Below, in pieces: positions 44,594 through 52,840 of a stretch of 64,000 nucleotides of DNA; position 1 is the first letter of the stretch; every line of letters starts with the position of its first letter. Source of the DNA: Chloroflexi bacterium bin20 (GTDB lineage Bacteria > Chloroflexota > Anaerolineae > Aggregatilineales > Phototrophicaceae). The stretch is taken from assembly GCA_002238485.1 (NCBI GenBank), contig MPMG01000002.1, positions 302,689-366,688 of the forward strand. Reading direction: 5' to 3'. Made by a program: the position numbers and the translations under genes. The notes under the pieces were generated by a model. That model saw only the letters and a program-made list of their open reading frames with translations. It made no database searches and was not told the origin of the DNA.

Positions 44594-45718
44594 TTAGTTG
44601 GGCGGCTGGGCGATGTATTGCTGCAGCAGCGCCACAAACTCCGCGCCATCCAGCGGCAGCTCCACCGGCGCGCCTTTGTGCGCAGACAAAATGATGGCGT
44701 TGTTCAACGCGACCGAGTTCAGCCCCTCGCGAGCCGGCGCGATCAACCGCTCATCGCGCAATATCGCGTCTGCAAAGTTCTTGATGACAATTTCGTGCCC
44801 GTGCGTGCCATGATGGTCAAAGTCGACAATCTCGCGCGTCATGGGCACTCGCTCAAAGCCGGCCTGCGCTTCTGCGATCTGCTTGCGCGATGACCAGGCA
44901 TTGCGAAAAAACGCCAGCTCGCCATTTTCATAAATCAGCTTGCCATTTTCGCCGACGATCTCCAGCCGGTTGCTGCCCGGCGATTCGCCCGTGGTGGTGA
45001 TGAAATGCCCGACCATGCCATTGTCGTGCTCGAAGTATGCCGTGACTTCGTCTTCGACTTCGATGCGATGATGCTTGCCAAAGCTGACGAAGCCCTGCAC
45101 GCGCGCAGGCAAACCGACCATCCACTGGTACAAGTCCAGGTTATGCGGGCACTGGTTCATCAGCACGCCGCCGCCTTCGCCCTGCCATGTCGCCCGCCAG
45201 CCACCGCTATCATAATAGTGCTGCGTGCGAAACCAGTCGGTCACGATCCAGCTGGTGCGGATGAGCGCGCCCAGCTCGCCGCCCTCAAGCATGGCTTTGA
45301 TCTTGCGCCAATAGCCCCAGGTGCGCTGCATGAACATGGCGGCGAAGACCAGATCGGGATGCTGCTGCCTGGCTGCCAGCCAGCCGTCTATCATGCGCTG
45401 GGCATCTTGCACATGCACGGCGATGGGCTTTTCTACCAGCACATGGATGCCGCGCTGAAAAGCCGCCAGACTCATGGGCAGGTGGTCATAATGCGGCGTG
45501 GCGATGATGACGCCGTCCAGTTGGCATTCGTCCAGCATGCGCGCGAAGTCGCTGTGACGGGCGACATCGTCAGGCGCTTCGCAATCTTCCAGCCGTTGCG
45601 CGCGGTGGTCGCAGATGGCGCTCAGGCGCGTATTGGGCAATTCCAGCACATGCCGCACATGCGCCACCCCCATATTGCCGATGCCGACTATGCCGATGTT
45701 GACGGGTGTCATGGACAT
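44594..45718 (-). CDS. Gfo/Idh/MocA family oxidoreductase
   Basis: 374-residue NAD(P)-dependent sugar or inositol dehydrogenase-like protein. The Rossmann motif is GIVGIGNMGVAH, the catalytic-type Lys is in VEKPIAV, and GGGVLMNQCPHNLDLYQW carries the usual Asp/His pair region. Start at the first ATG after AAGGAG (MSMTPV). Substrates of this family include myo-inositol, glucose and amino-sugar derivatives. Two further family members lie in the window (46331, 59811). Confidence 0.88.
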   Translation of the reverse strand: MSMTPVNIGIVGIGNMGVAHVRHVLELPNTRLSAICDHRAQRLEDCEAPDDVARHSDFARMLDECQLDGVIIATPHYDHLPMSLAAFQRGIHVLVEKPIAVHVQDAQRMIDGWLAARQQHPDLVFAAMFMQRTWGYWRKIKAMLEGGELGALIRTSWIVTDWFRTQHYYDSGGWRATWQGEGGGVLMNQCPHNLDLYQWMVGLPARVQGFVSFGKHHRIEVEDEVTAYFEHDNGMVGHFITTTGESPGSNRLEIVGENGKLIYENGELAFFRNAWSSRKQIAEAQAGFERVPMTREIVDFDHHGTHGHEIVIKNFADAILRDERLIAPAREGLNSVALNNAIILSAHKGAPVELPLDGAEFVALLQQYIAQPPN

Positions 45719-45769
45719 GGATGCTCCTTGCGCCGCCACTTTGAATCTCAGTGCGCTCTGAGGCTCAGT

Positions 45770-45905
45770 AATCGCAAGATAGTAACGAGACGAACTTGCT
45801 GCATTTGCTACTTCACTTTGAGGCGGACGACACAAGTGCCGTCCCTACACCGCCCTCTGCGTCTCTATGGTGAATCTCTTGCATGGCATACTTGCACTTA
45901 CTTCT
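45770..45905. repeat. Composite intergenic repeat, copy B
   Basis: AGTAACGAGACGAACTTG, TTTGCTACTTCACTTTGAGG, a GGACGACACAAGTGCCGTCC hairpin, CCCTCTGCGTCTCTATGGTG, then ATCTCTTGCATGG. The module order matches copy A. The last bases overlap the end of the small membrane protein gene. Confidence 0.7.
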
Positions 45906-46242
45906 GTGGTGATTTTCTTCTTCGGCGCGACCTGACGATATCACCGCCCAGCCAGCCCAGCCCCAGCAGCGCCAGCCCCAGCCCGCCGATGATCATCATG
46001 CTGTACTGCTCGTCCACCAGTCGTCTCCGCGCGATATCCGCCGACATCAAACTATAGCCTTCGTTGGCGTTTTCGACTTGCACCGCTCCGCCACTTTCGC
46101 GGATTTGCGCCGCCGGATTGCCCGTCAGCTGATTGGACAGGTCGACATAACGCAGCGTTCCAAATGCCGCCAGCAAGACACCAACCAGCATCGCGCTGAA
46201 GAACAGCTTGTCAATGAGCGCGCCGGCTTTGAATCTGTCCAT
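45898..46242 (-). CDS. Small two-helix membrane protein
   Basis: 114 residues. Hydrophobic helices at about 11-31 (LIDKLFFSAMLVGVLLAAFG) and 81-99 (SMMIIGGLGLALLGLGWLGG), with a charged Arg-rich C-terminus (RSRRRRKSPQK). The region between them would be outside the membrane. No family recognised. The gene is divergent from the Gfo/Idh gene at 46331. The start ATG has a weak ribosome-binding site (GGGAAAAAG). Confidence 0.5.
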   Translation of the reverse strand: MDRFKAGALIDKLFFSAMLVGVLLAAFGTLRYVDLSNQLTGNPAAQIRESGGAVQVENANEGYSLMSADIARRRLVDEQYSMMIIGGLGLALLGLGWLGGDIVRSRRRRKSPQK

Positions 46243-46290
46243 GGCTTTTTCCCGTGTGGCGCGTGGTTTGCCGCTCGCGCCGCGATTCTC

Positions 46291-46296
46291 TACAAT
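46291..46296 (+). promoter_or_regulatory. -10 element TACAAT
   Basis: TACAAT 34 bases upstream of the dehydrogenase start at 46331; no clear -35. Confidence 0.35.
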
Positions 46297-46330
46297 AGGT
46301 GAAGGTTCACGCATTGTACGGATTCTGTTG

Positions 46331-47443
46331 ATGACTCGCAACAGCCTTTCTGTGGGTATGGTGGGCAGCAGTTGGTGGGCGGACGCCATGCACCTGCCCG
46401 CGCTGGCCAGCCATCCCCATGCCCGCACAACCGCCATCTGTGGACGCAGCCGCCAACGCGCCGAAGATAGGGCGGCAACCTGGGGCATCCCGCAGGTCTA
46501 TACCGATTATGCCGATATGATTGACCAGGCCGGTCTGGACGCCATCGTCATCGCCACGCCCAACAACAGTCACTACCCGATCACCATGCGCGCGCTGCGA
46601 CGGGGCTTGCATGTGCTCTGCGAAAAACCCATCGCCCTGACTTATGCCCAGGCGCGTGAAATGGCGCAGACAGCCGACAATGCCAATCTAAAATCGCTCG
46701 TGCCTTTCACTTACAGCTTCATGCCCACCGCCCGCTACCTCAAAGAGTTGATCGATGGCGGCTATATCGGCAGTCCCTATCACCTGAACATGCGCTATTA
46801 CACCGGCTTCGCACGGGATGGCGACTACCGGTGGCGCTTCGACAAACGCATCGCCGGCAGCGGCGTTTTGGGCGACCTGGGCTCGCATTTTTTGTATATC
46901 GCCGAGTGGCTCTATGGCGAAGTGCGGGCATTGACCTGCCGCCTCAGCCATATCGTGCCGCGTCCAGAAACCGATCCAGATGGCGATGTCTATCCGGTTG
47001 GCGATGACAGCTGCACGCTGACTCTCGAATTCGCCAACGGCGCGATGGGCATGATCCACTGCACAGCGCTGTGTTACGAAGACACGCCTTTCGGACAGAC
47101 GCACCACATGGAGTTTCATGGCGCGGGCGGCACGCTCTACAGCTACACCGACTGGGACACCGTGCAGCAGGTCAAAGGCGCGCGGGTCGGCGAGGGACCC
47201 GTGCGCGACATGCCGATACCCGAGCGCATTTGGGGCGATGCGCGGCGCGACACGGTGCACAACACCTACCGCGATATGTTCCGCAGCGAAGATTTCATGA
47301 TCCGCGGTTTCATCAACAGCATCTTGCACGATGTGCCGCTGAAACCAGACTTGGCCGATGGCGCGCGCATTCAGCGGCTGCTGGAGGCGGCTGAGCGAAG
47401 CCACGAAGCGGGCAGGCGAATCGAGGTAGCCAGCATTGCCTAG
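46331..47443 (+). CDS. Gfo/Idh/MocA family oxidoreductase
   Basis: 370-residue dehydrogenase. VGMVGSSWWADAMHLPAL is the N-terminal Rossmann region, CEKPIALTYAQA carries the catalytic Lys, and GSGVLGDLGSHFLYIAEW the His-containing segment. The start at MTRNSL is the first ATG giving the normal N-terminus. It is separated from the downstream SDR by a 205-base repeat array. Confidence 0.88.
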   Translation: MTRNSLSVGMVGSSWWADAMHLPALASHPHARTTAICGRSRQRAEDRAATWGIPQVYTDYADMIDQAGLDAIVIATPNNSHYPITMRALRRGLHVLCEKPIALTYAQAREMAQTADNANLKSLVPFTYSFMPTARYLKELIDGGYIGSPYHLNMRYYTGFARDGDYRWRFDKRIAGSGVLGDLGSHFLYIAEWLYGEVRALTCRLSHIVPRPETDPDGDVYPVGDDSCTLTLEFANGAMGMIHCTALCYEDTPFGQTHHMEFHGAGGTLYSYTDWDTVQQVKGARVGEGPVRDMPIPERIWGDARRDTVHNTYRDMFRSEDFMIRGFINSILHDVPLKPDLADGARIQRLLEAAERSHEAGRRIEVASIA

Positions 47444-47451
47444 GCACACCG

Positions 47452-47648
47452 TATCACAGAGACACAGAGATTCCTTGTAGGGACAACACTTGTGACGCCC
47501 GTCGCAATATCGTCTCATTGCTAACTTGGACTTACTGAGGACGCAGAGGGCGACGTAGGGACGATACAAGTATCGCCCGCATCAAAGTGGAGTGGCGACA
47601 CGGGAATTTGTCACATTACTAACTTGGACGCACAGAGGGCGCAGAGAC
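47452..47648. repeat. Composite intergenic repeat, copy C, inverted and doubled
   Basis: Two tandem units in the orientation opposite to copies A and B. Each has a CACAGAG or CGCAGAG tract, a GTAGGGAC hairpin (47474-47505 and 47553-47583) and a TCATTGCTAACTTGGAC or ATTACTAACTTGGACG module. The hairpin of unit two is GGACGATACAAGTATCGCCC. The array ends directly at the TTG start of the SDR gene. Confidence 0.75.
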
Positions 47649-48428
47649 TTGCGATTTGAAGGCAAAACAGCGCTGGTCACTGGCGCGGCGCGGGGCATTG
47701 GGCGGGGCATTGCCATGCGCTTCGCCGAAGAAGGCGCCTGTGTCGGCGTCTTGGATCTGGACGAGACTGCCTGTCAGACGCTGGTCGATGAAATGCTGTC
47801 CACAGGTGGCGAAGCAATCGCCCTGGCCGCCGATATCAGCCAACCGGCGCAGGTGAATTCGGCATTGGAGCAACTGAACGCGCGCTTTGGAGCCGTCAAT
47901 GTGCTGGTCAATAATGCCGCTGTGATGCCGGCCGGCGCAATCCATGAAACCAGCCTGGACGACTTCGACCGCTGCGTGGCTGTCAATCTGCGCGGGACTG
48001 TTCTCGTCAGCCGCGGCGTCATTCCTGGCATGCTGGCGCTGGGCGAGGGCAGCATCATCCACATCGCCAGCGTAACAGGCCTGCTGGGCTTGCCGGGCAT
48101 CGCCGCCTATAGCATGACCAAAGGCGCATTGATCGCGCTGACGCGAGCGATGTCCACCGATTATGCGGCGCGCGGCATCCGCACCAACAGCATCGCGCCG
48201 GGCACCATCGACTCGCCCATGCTGCACGACTTTCTGGCTGCGCAGAGCGATCCCGACTCGCTGCGCCAGGAATTCGATGGCATGCACCCGATTGGTCGCG
48301 TCGGCACAATCGCCGAAGTGGCAAATGTCTGCTTGTTCCTGGCATCGGACGAAGCCAGCTTTGTAACGGGCGCAAATTATACAGTCGATGGCGGCCTCAG
48401 CGTCAAAGGCGAGCAGCCGCAGGATTAA
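47649..48428 (+). CDS. Short-chain dehydrogenase/reductase (SDR)
   Basis: 259-residue SDR with canonical motifs: [19 protein letters not shown], Ser in [10 protein letters not shown] and catalytic YSMTK. The homologous region begins at [12 protein letters not shown], and the only plausible start is the TTG at 47649, because no ATG or GTG lies close upstream. The bases before it (AGAGGGCGCAGAGAC) belong to a repeat copy, so the repeat now supplies the leader and any ribosome-binding site. Reduces or oxidises an unknown sugar or polyol. Confidence 0.82.
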   Translation: MRFEGKTALVTGAARGIGRGIAMRFAEEGACVGVLDLDETACQTLVDEMLSTGGEAIALAADISQPAQVNSALEQLNARFGAVNVLVNNAAVMPAGAIHETSLDDFDRCVAVNLRGTVLVSRGVIPGMLALGEGSIIHIASVTGLLGLPGIAAYSMTKGALIALTRAMSTDYAARGIRTNSIAPGTIDSPMLHDFLAAQSDPDSLRQEFDGMHPIGRVGTIAEVANVCLFLASDEASFVTGANYTVDGGLSVKGEQPQD

Positions 48429-48429
48429 A

Positions 48430-48532
48430 TTCACCACAGAGACACAGAGCGCACAGAGGTTTTATGTAGGGGCGATACTTGTGTCGCCTCTACAGCACTC
48501 TCCGCGCTCTCTGCGTCCTCTGTAGTTCAAGT
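48430..48532. repeat. MITE-like repeat with inverted CACAGAG ends and central hairpin
   Basis: Left end TTCACCACAGAGACACAGAG at 48430-48459, a GTAGGGGCGATACTTGTGTC hairpin at 48466-48493, and a right end at 48498-48532 that is the imperfect reverse complement of the left end. This is the clearest complete element of the family. No coding capacity. Confidence 0.7.
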
Positions 48533-48554
48533 TTTAATCTCTGCCCGCAACAGG

Positions 48555-48560
48555 TACACT
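48555..48560 (+). promoter_or_regulatory. -10 element TACACT
   Basis: TACACT 29 bases upstream of the FAH-family gene start; GGGAGAA serves as ribosome-binding site. Confidence 0.4.
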
Positions 48561-48589
48561 AACATAGCCAACACATACGGGAGAATCGT

Positions 48590-49492
48590 ATGAGCACAGC
48601 CCCCATCCTCATTCGCTATCACCAGCCGGGCACGGGCGCAGGCTTGGGCATATTGCGCGGAGAGACCGTGCACGATATCAGCCACTGCTTCCCAAGCCTG
48701 GCGGGCTTTTTTCGCGATTCGGTCAATGATGTCGCTGGCGTGATCGCCGCAGCAGAACGCGCCGCCGCTGATTCCCTGCGCCGCTTCTCCGCCAGCGATC
48801 TAGACAACCCGCCCTCGCCCGCTGCCCCGCACTGGCTGCCGCCGCTGGACGAGCAGGAAGTGTGGGCGGCCGGCGTCACCTACACGCGCAGCCGTGAAGC
48901 CCGTCAAGAAGAAGCCAGCGATGGCGGCGATGTCTATGCCCGCGTTTATGATGCGCCGCGCCCGGAAATCTTCTACAAAGCCAACGCCAAAAACACAGTC
49001 GGACACTTCGGCAATGTCGGCATCCGCAGCGATTCGGCCTGGAATGTGCCCGAGCCGGAATTGGGATTGGTCATCAATCCCGCCATGCAATTGCTGGGCT
49101 TCACAATCGGCAACGATATGAGCAGCCGCGATATCGAAGGCGCAAACCCGCTATATCTGCCGCAAGCCAAGTTGTATACCGCCTCCTGCGCCTTGGGTCC
49201 GGGCATTTTGCTTGCGCCGTCAGAAGTCTGGCTGGACACGACCATTCGCCTGTCCATTGTGCGAGTGGGCGAGGAAGTGTTCGCGGGCGCAATAAGCACC
49301 GACCAGATCAAACGCAGCATGGCCGAGCTGATCGACTATCTGGGGCGCAGCAACAGCTATGCGCATGGCGTCTTTCTGCTGACAGGCACGGGCATCGTGC
49401 CGCCAGCCGAGTTTACGTTGCTGCCCGGCGATGAAGTGCGCATCGGCATTGACGGCATCGGCAGCCTGCAAAACCGCGTCATCGAGGTCTAG
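48590..49492 (+). CDS. Fumarylacetoacetate hydrolase family protein
   Basis: 300-residue FAH-fold enzyme. The C-terminal domain has EVWAAGVTYTRS, EPELGLVINP, GNDMSSRDIEGAN and LGPGI, with Glu/Asp metal ligands for Mg. Relatives act as 2-keto-3-deoxy-L-arabonate dehydratase, acylpyruvase or ureidoglycolate lyase. With an enolase-superfamily dehydratase two genes downstream, a sugar-acid route (dehydration, then a 2-keto-3-deoxy acid step) is plausible. The following M24-like gene begins two bases after its stop. Confidence 0.85.
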   Translation: MSTAPILIRYHQPGTGAGLGILRGETVHDISHCFPSLAGFFRDSVNDVAGVIAAAERAAADSLRRFSASDLDNPPSPAAPHWLPPLDEQEVWAAGVTYTRSREARQEEASDGGDVYARVYDAPRPEIFYKANAKNTVGHFGNVGIRSDSAWNVPEPELGLVINPAMQLLGFTIGNDMSSRDIEGANPLYLPQAKLYTASCALGPGILLAPSEVWLDTTIRLSIVRVGEEVFAGAISTDQIKRSMAELIDYLGRSNSYAHGVFLLTGTGIVPPAEFTLLPGDEVRIGIDGIGSLQNRVIEV

Positions 49493-49493
49493 C

Positions 49494-50891
49494 GTGGCGC
49501 GGCGCGTGGAACTGGCGACGCTGCGGCTGCCACATTTTGGCAGGCCCACCCACCAGCCAAACATCCCGCCCGCCACCTACCAGGCGCGTGTTGACGCAGC
49601 CCTGGCGCGCGCAGCCCAAAACCAGCTGGATGCGCTGATCGTCTACGGCGATCGCGAACACTTCGCCAACCTCGCCTACCTGACCGGCTATGATCCGCGC
49701 TTTGAAGAAGCGCTGCTGATTCTGCTGCCGGGACGCTTGCCACAATTGCTGGTCGGCAACGAAGGCCTGAATTACAGCCAAATCGCGCCGATTCCGCTGC
49801 TGCCCCGCCTCTATCAGACCTTCAGCTTGCCCGGTCAGCCGCGTGGGGACAGCCCGCGCCTGGGCGATCTCTTGCGCGAATGTGGATTGTGCGCTGGGCA
49901 GCGGCTGGGTGTGGTCGGCTGGAAATCATTTGACGAGCGCGAAGCCGACGATCCGCCGCACACGCTGGATATCCCGGCATTCATCGCCGCTGCGCTGGCA
50001 GATGCTTCTGGCCACCTCGGGCTGCTTGTCAATTCGACAGACCTGTTCATTCACCCGGCGCATGGCATGCGGACGATCAACGATGTCGACCAGCTAGCTG
50101 CTTTTGAATTCGCCGCCACATTTAGCTCGCAGGCTGTGCGCGATCTCATTTTTGGCATCAAAGCGGGCCTTCGCGAAATCGACGCCGTCCAGCTGATGGG
50201 CTTGCGCGGCTTCCCGCAGAGCTGCCATCTGATGTTTTCCAGCGGAGCGCGCGCCGGGCTGGGTTTGACGAGTCCCTCGCTGCGGAGGCTGCGGCTTGGC
50301 GATCCGGTCTTCCTGGCTTACGGCATTTGGGGCGCATTGAATGCGCGGGCTGGCTGGCTGGCCAGCGACCACAATGACCTGCCCGCCGGCGTCCGTGATT
50401 ATGTGGAGCGGCTGGTCGCGCCCTACTTCCGCGCCATTGTTGAATGGTACGAAGCGCTGGCAATCGGCGTGACGGGCGGCGAACTGTACAGCATCATCCA
50501 GGCGCATCTGGGCGATCCCTTCTTCGGCATCGGGCTGAATCCCGGGCATTTGATTCATCTGGACGAATGGCTGCATTCGCCGATCTTCGCAGGCTCGGAC
50601 ATGCGGCTGCGTTCGGGCATGGCGCTGCAAGTCGATGTCATTCCCGCCACGCACGGCCCTTACCACAGCAGCAATATCGAAGATGGCATCGCGCTGGCAG
50701 ACCGAGAGCTGCGCATGGCATTTTGGCGCAACTATCCGGCCGCCTGGAATCGTATCCAGCAGCGCCGCAACTTCATGCGCCAGCAATTGGGCATCCGCCT
50801 GCGTCCGGAGGTGCTGCCCTTCTCCAACTTGCCAGCTTATCTACCGCCATTTTGGCTCAATCCGCGCCTGGCGATGACTGCGAGCAGTTGA
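49494..50891 (+). CDS. M24-fold protein lacking most metal ligands (creatinase-like or pseudo-peptidase)
   Basis: 465 residues starting at GTG two bases after the FAH gene, so coupled to it. An N-terminal creatinase-type domain ([20 protein letters not shown]) precedes a pita-bread domain. Where M24 peptidases have two metal Asp residues, this protein reads [15 protein letters not shown]. The Glu of the usual EP motif is replaced in LQVDVIPA. Only the His segment GHLIHLDEW and the IEDG Glu remain. It is therefore probably not a metallopeptidase. Creatinase is a known metal-free M24 relative. Its partner in the sugar-acid cluster suggests a small-molecule hydrolase. Confidence 0.72.
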   Translation: MARRVELATLRLPHFGRPTHQPNIPPATYQARVDAALARAAQNQLDALIVYGDREHFANLAYLTGYDPRFEEALLILLPGRLPQLLVGNEGLNYSQIAPIPLLPRLYQTFSLPGQPRGDSPRLGDLLRECGLCAGQRLGVVGWKSFDEREADDPPHTLDIPAFIAAALADASGHLGLLVNSTDLFIHPAHGMRTINDVDQLAAFEFAATFSSQAVRDLIFGIKAGLREIDAVQLMGLRGFPQSCHLMFSSGARAGLGLTSPSLRRLRLGDPVFLAYGIWGALNARAGWLASDHNDLPAGVRDYVERLVAPYFRAIVEWYEALAIGVTGGELYSIIQAHLGDPFFGIGLNPGHLIHLDEWLHSPIFAGSDMRLRSGMALQVDVIPATHGPYHSSNIEDGIALADRELRMAFWRNYPAAWNRIQQRRNFMRQQLGIRLRPEVLPFSNLPAYLPPFWLNPRLAMTASS

Positions 50892-50904
50892 AAGGCTTTT
50901 TGCT

Positions 50905-50945
50905 GCAAGAGACACAGAGACACAGAGGCACAGAGGAAATTCTTG
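50905..50945 (+). repeat. CACAGAG tract repeat
   Basis: Three to four AGAGACAC/AGAGGCAC units in a row after the M24-like gene. Confidence 0.65.
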
Positions 50946-51007
50946 TGTCCGATATTTCTTTATCATGGGTAGCTGCGCAAACACTTGAATTCCTGTCTGG
51001 CAGATCG

Positions 51008-51045
51008 AGCTTCCCCCTGACCTGTCGGGGGGACTTAGGGGGGTA
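51008..51045. repeat. C/G-rich palindromic repeat, copy 3
   Basis: CCCCCTGACCTGTCGGGGGG followed by ACTTAGGGGGG. It ends at the start of the next gene and supplies its purine-rich leader. Confidence 0.6.
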
Positions 51046-51046
51046 C

Positions 51047-52246
51047 ATGAAGATCACCCGCATTGAGAGCCTGCAATGGCGCGAATATCCGCGTTTGCTG
51101 GTCCTGCGCGTGCATACCGACAGCGGCATCATCGGCCTGGGCGAGACAGTCGACAAGATCCCCGCCGCCAAAGCCGCTTTGCACGGCACGATCGCGCCGC
51201 TCGCGCTGGGGCAAGACCCGCTGGATATCGAAGGTCTGTGGCGCTTCATCATGGACAACATCATGTATCACGGCTATGCGGGGGCAGAGACGCGCGCGCT
51301 TTCCGCCTTTGAAGTGGCGCTGTGGGACATCATGGGGCTGCATTATGGCGCGCCGCTCTTTCATCTGTTGGGCGGCAAGACTCGCGAGCGAATCCCCACC
51401 TACAACACGTGCCTCAGCTTCGGCGGGCTGCGCGATTATGAAGCCTGGCACGACGATGCCGGCGCGCTGGCGAAGAGCCTGCTGGCGGACGAGATCAACG
51501 CCATGAAGATCTGGCCCTTCGACCAATTCAGCGAAGGCAGCTTTGGGCAGCGCATCAGCAGCGCCGAGATCGAACGCGGTCTGTTGCCTATCAAACAAAT
51601 CCGCGAGGCGGTCGGCGCAGACATGGAAATTGGCATAGAGTTTCATTTTCGCTGGAATCGCGCTTGCATGGAGCGCATCGCCCGCGCGCTGGAGCCATAC
51701 GACATCCTCTTCCTGGAAGATGTCATGCCGCCGGTTTATCCCGACGAGATCAAGGCGCTGTCCGACAAAACCAGCATCCCCATCGTCGGCTCGGAGCTGC
51801 TGATGACACGCTGGCAGCTGCGCGAATGGCTGGAAAAACATGTGTCGCAGATCGTGATGACCGATGCGGTATGGAATGGCGGCATTGCCGAGACGCGCAA
51901 GATCGCCGCGCTGGCCGAGACTTTCGGGCTGCCGCTGGCGCTGCACAATGTGGCGGGGCCGATCTGTCACGCGGCTTGCATGCACTTGGGCGCGCATATC
52001 CCCAACCTGTATTATGTCGAATCGTCGCGAGCCTTCTACAAAGAAATCTTCCCCGCCTTGACCGACCTGTCGCCCAGCGTCCGCGCCGGCTGTCTGGATG
52101 TGCCGGCAGGAGCGGGGCTGGGCATAAAGCTGCTTGAAGAAGCCTTGCAGCGCGATGATATGATGCGCGAAGTAAGCGAAGGAGCTGGGCTGGCGGCTGG
52201 TCGGCGCGCCATGGGCGATCACTGGGCGGTGGCAGAGATCCGTTGA
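51047..52246 (+). CDS. Enolase-superfamily dehydratase (mandelate racemase/muconate lactonizing type)
   Basis: 399-residue enzyme that abstracts the alpha proton of a sugar acid. The capping domain is at the N-terminus. Barrel residues: Lys154 in MKIWPFD, acidic metal ligands Glu198, Glu224 in FLEDVMPP and Glu250 in GSELLMTR, and the catalytic His300 in LHNVAGP. The Lys/His arrangement with WPFD fits sugar-acid dehydratases. Start at MKITRI with AGGGGGG upstream. It probably feeds the FAH-family enzyme encoded at 48590. The exact acid is unknown. Confidence 0.88.
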   Translation: MKITRIESLQWREYPRLLVLRVHTDSGIIGLGETVDKIPAAKAALHGTIAPLALGQDPLDIEGLWRFIMDNIMYHGYAGAETRALSAFEVALWDIMGLHYGAPLFHLLGGKTRERIPTYNTCLSFGGLRDYEAWHDDAGALAKSLLADEINAMKIWPFDQFSEGSFGQRISSAEIERGLLPIKQIREAVGADMEIGIEFHFRWNRACMERIARALEPYDILFLEDVMPPVYPDEIKALSDKTSIPIVGSELLMTRWQLREWLEKHVSQIVMTDAVWNGGIAETRKIAALAETFGLPLALHNVAGPICHAACMHLGAHIPNLYYVESSRAFYKEIFPALTDLSPSVRAGCLDVPAGAGLGIKLLEEALQRDDMMREVSEGAGLAAGRRAMGDHWAVAEIR

Positions 52247-52261
52247 GAGTCTGGGCAAATT

Positions 52262-52495
52262 CTATTTCGGTTGCTGTTCCTCTTTGCTTTGCCTGGGTTG
52301 CCAAAGCATGTAGTAGAGCAATGCCGCGAAGGGTGCGAGTATGGGGATGCCTATGAGCAGCGCCAGCCACAATAGACGCGCCAATCCGTTTTTCTCGTGG
52401 CGCAATACCAGAATGAGCGCAATCACGGAAACCCCGACTACCACAGTGACCCATGGCAAGAATTGAGCCGGGGACATGCCCATTTCATCCAGCAT
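52262..52495 (-). CDS. PLDc_N-type small membrane protein
   Basis: 77 residues with two membrane helices (about 13-32 and 40-64); GIPILAPFAALLYYMLW is typical of the cardiolipin-synthase N-terminal (PLDc_N) helix pair. No phospholipase D catalytic domain is attached. Function of such stand-alone proteins is unknown. Confidence 0.65.
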   Translation of the reverse strand: MLDEMGMSPAQFLPWVTVVVGVSVIALILVLRHEKNGLARLLWLALLIGIPILAPFAALLYYMLWQPRQSKEEQQPK

Positions 52496-52582
52496 CGCCA
52501 GCGCTTTCGACCGTCTACGCCCCGATAATACCTCACCTTGCCGGCCTGACCCAGTAAGTCACTCAGTCTGTGGCTGCACATA

Positions 52583-52740
52583 GGCTGGGCGAGACAAGGT
52601 TCGCCCCTGTAACGAGCCGCCGGCTCGCCCGCACAATGATTTCGAGTTTTTTGCGCCTCGCTTTTCTTTGCGATATTTTTGCATAACTAACTTGGGATTA
52701 CTTCTGCGCCTCTGTGCTCTCAGTGTCTCTGTGGTGAAAA
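52583..52740. repeat. Partial composite repeat (hairpins plus CACAGAG tract)
   Basis: GGGCGAGACAAGGTTCGCCC and GAGCCGCCGGCTCGCCCG, then TAACTTGGGATTACTTCTG, then CTCTGTGCTCTCAGTGTCTC ending in GTGGTGAA. The left modules of copies A and B are missing or diverged. Confidence 0.6.
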
Positions 52741-52802
52741 TAATTCGATGCGATTGCCCGGGCGCAGCGCCCATGCGCATTGAATTGCGCGCGCGATGCG
52801 GC

Positions 52803-52808
52803 TAGACT
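52803..52808 (+). promoter_or_regulatory. -10 element TAGACT
   Basis: TAGACT 32 bases upstream of the alcohol dehydrogenase start. GGAAGGA is the ribosome-binding site. Confidence 0.45.
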
Positions 52809-52840
52809 GGCATGGAGAACACAATCGGGAAGGACGCTCC

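Larger units (their letters stand above)
52496..52840. other. 345-base intergenic region rich in repeats
   Basis: No gene is supported. It contains a GTAGGGGCGA-type hairpin pair (52583-52632), a CTAACTTGG module and CACAGAG tract (52686-52740), a GGGCGC/GCGCCC palindrome near 52760, and the -10 of the next gene. Confidence 0.65.

Noticed and set aside
5871-52745. CACAGAG tracts as a CRISPR array or tandem repeat array
   Set aside because: Copies are scattered over 47 kb in both orientations with no regular spacers.
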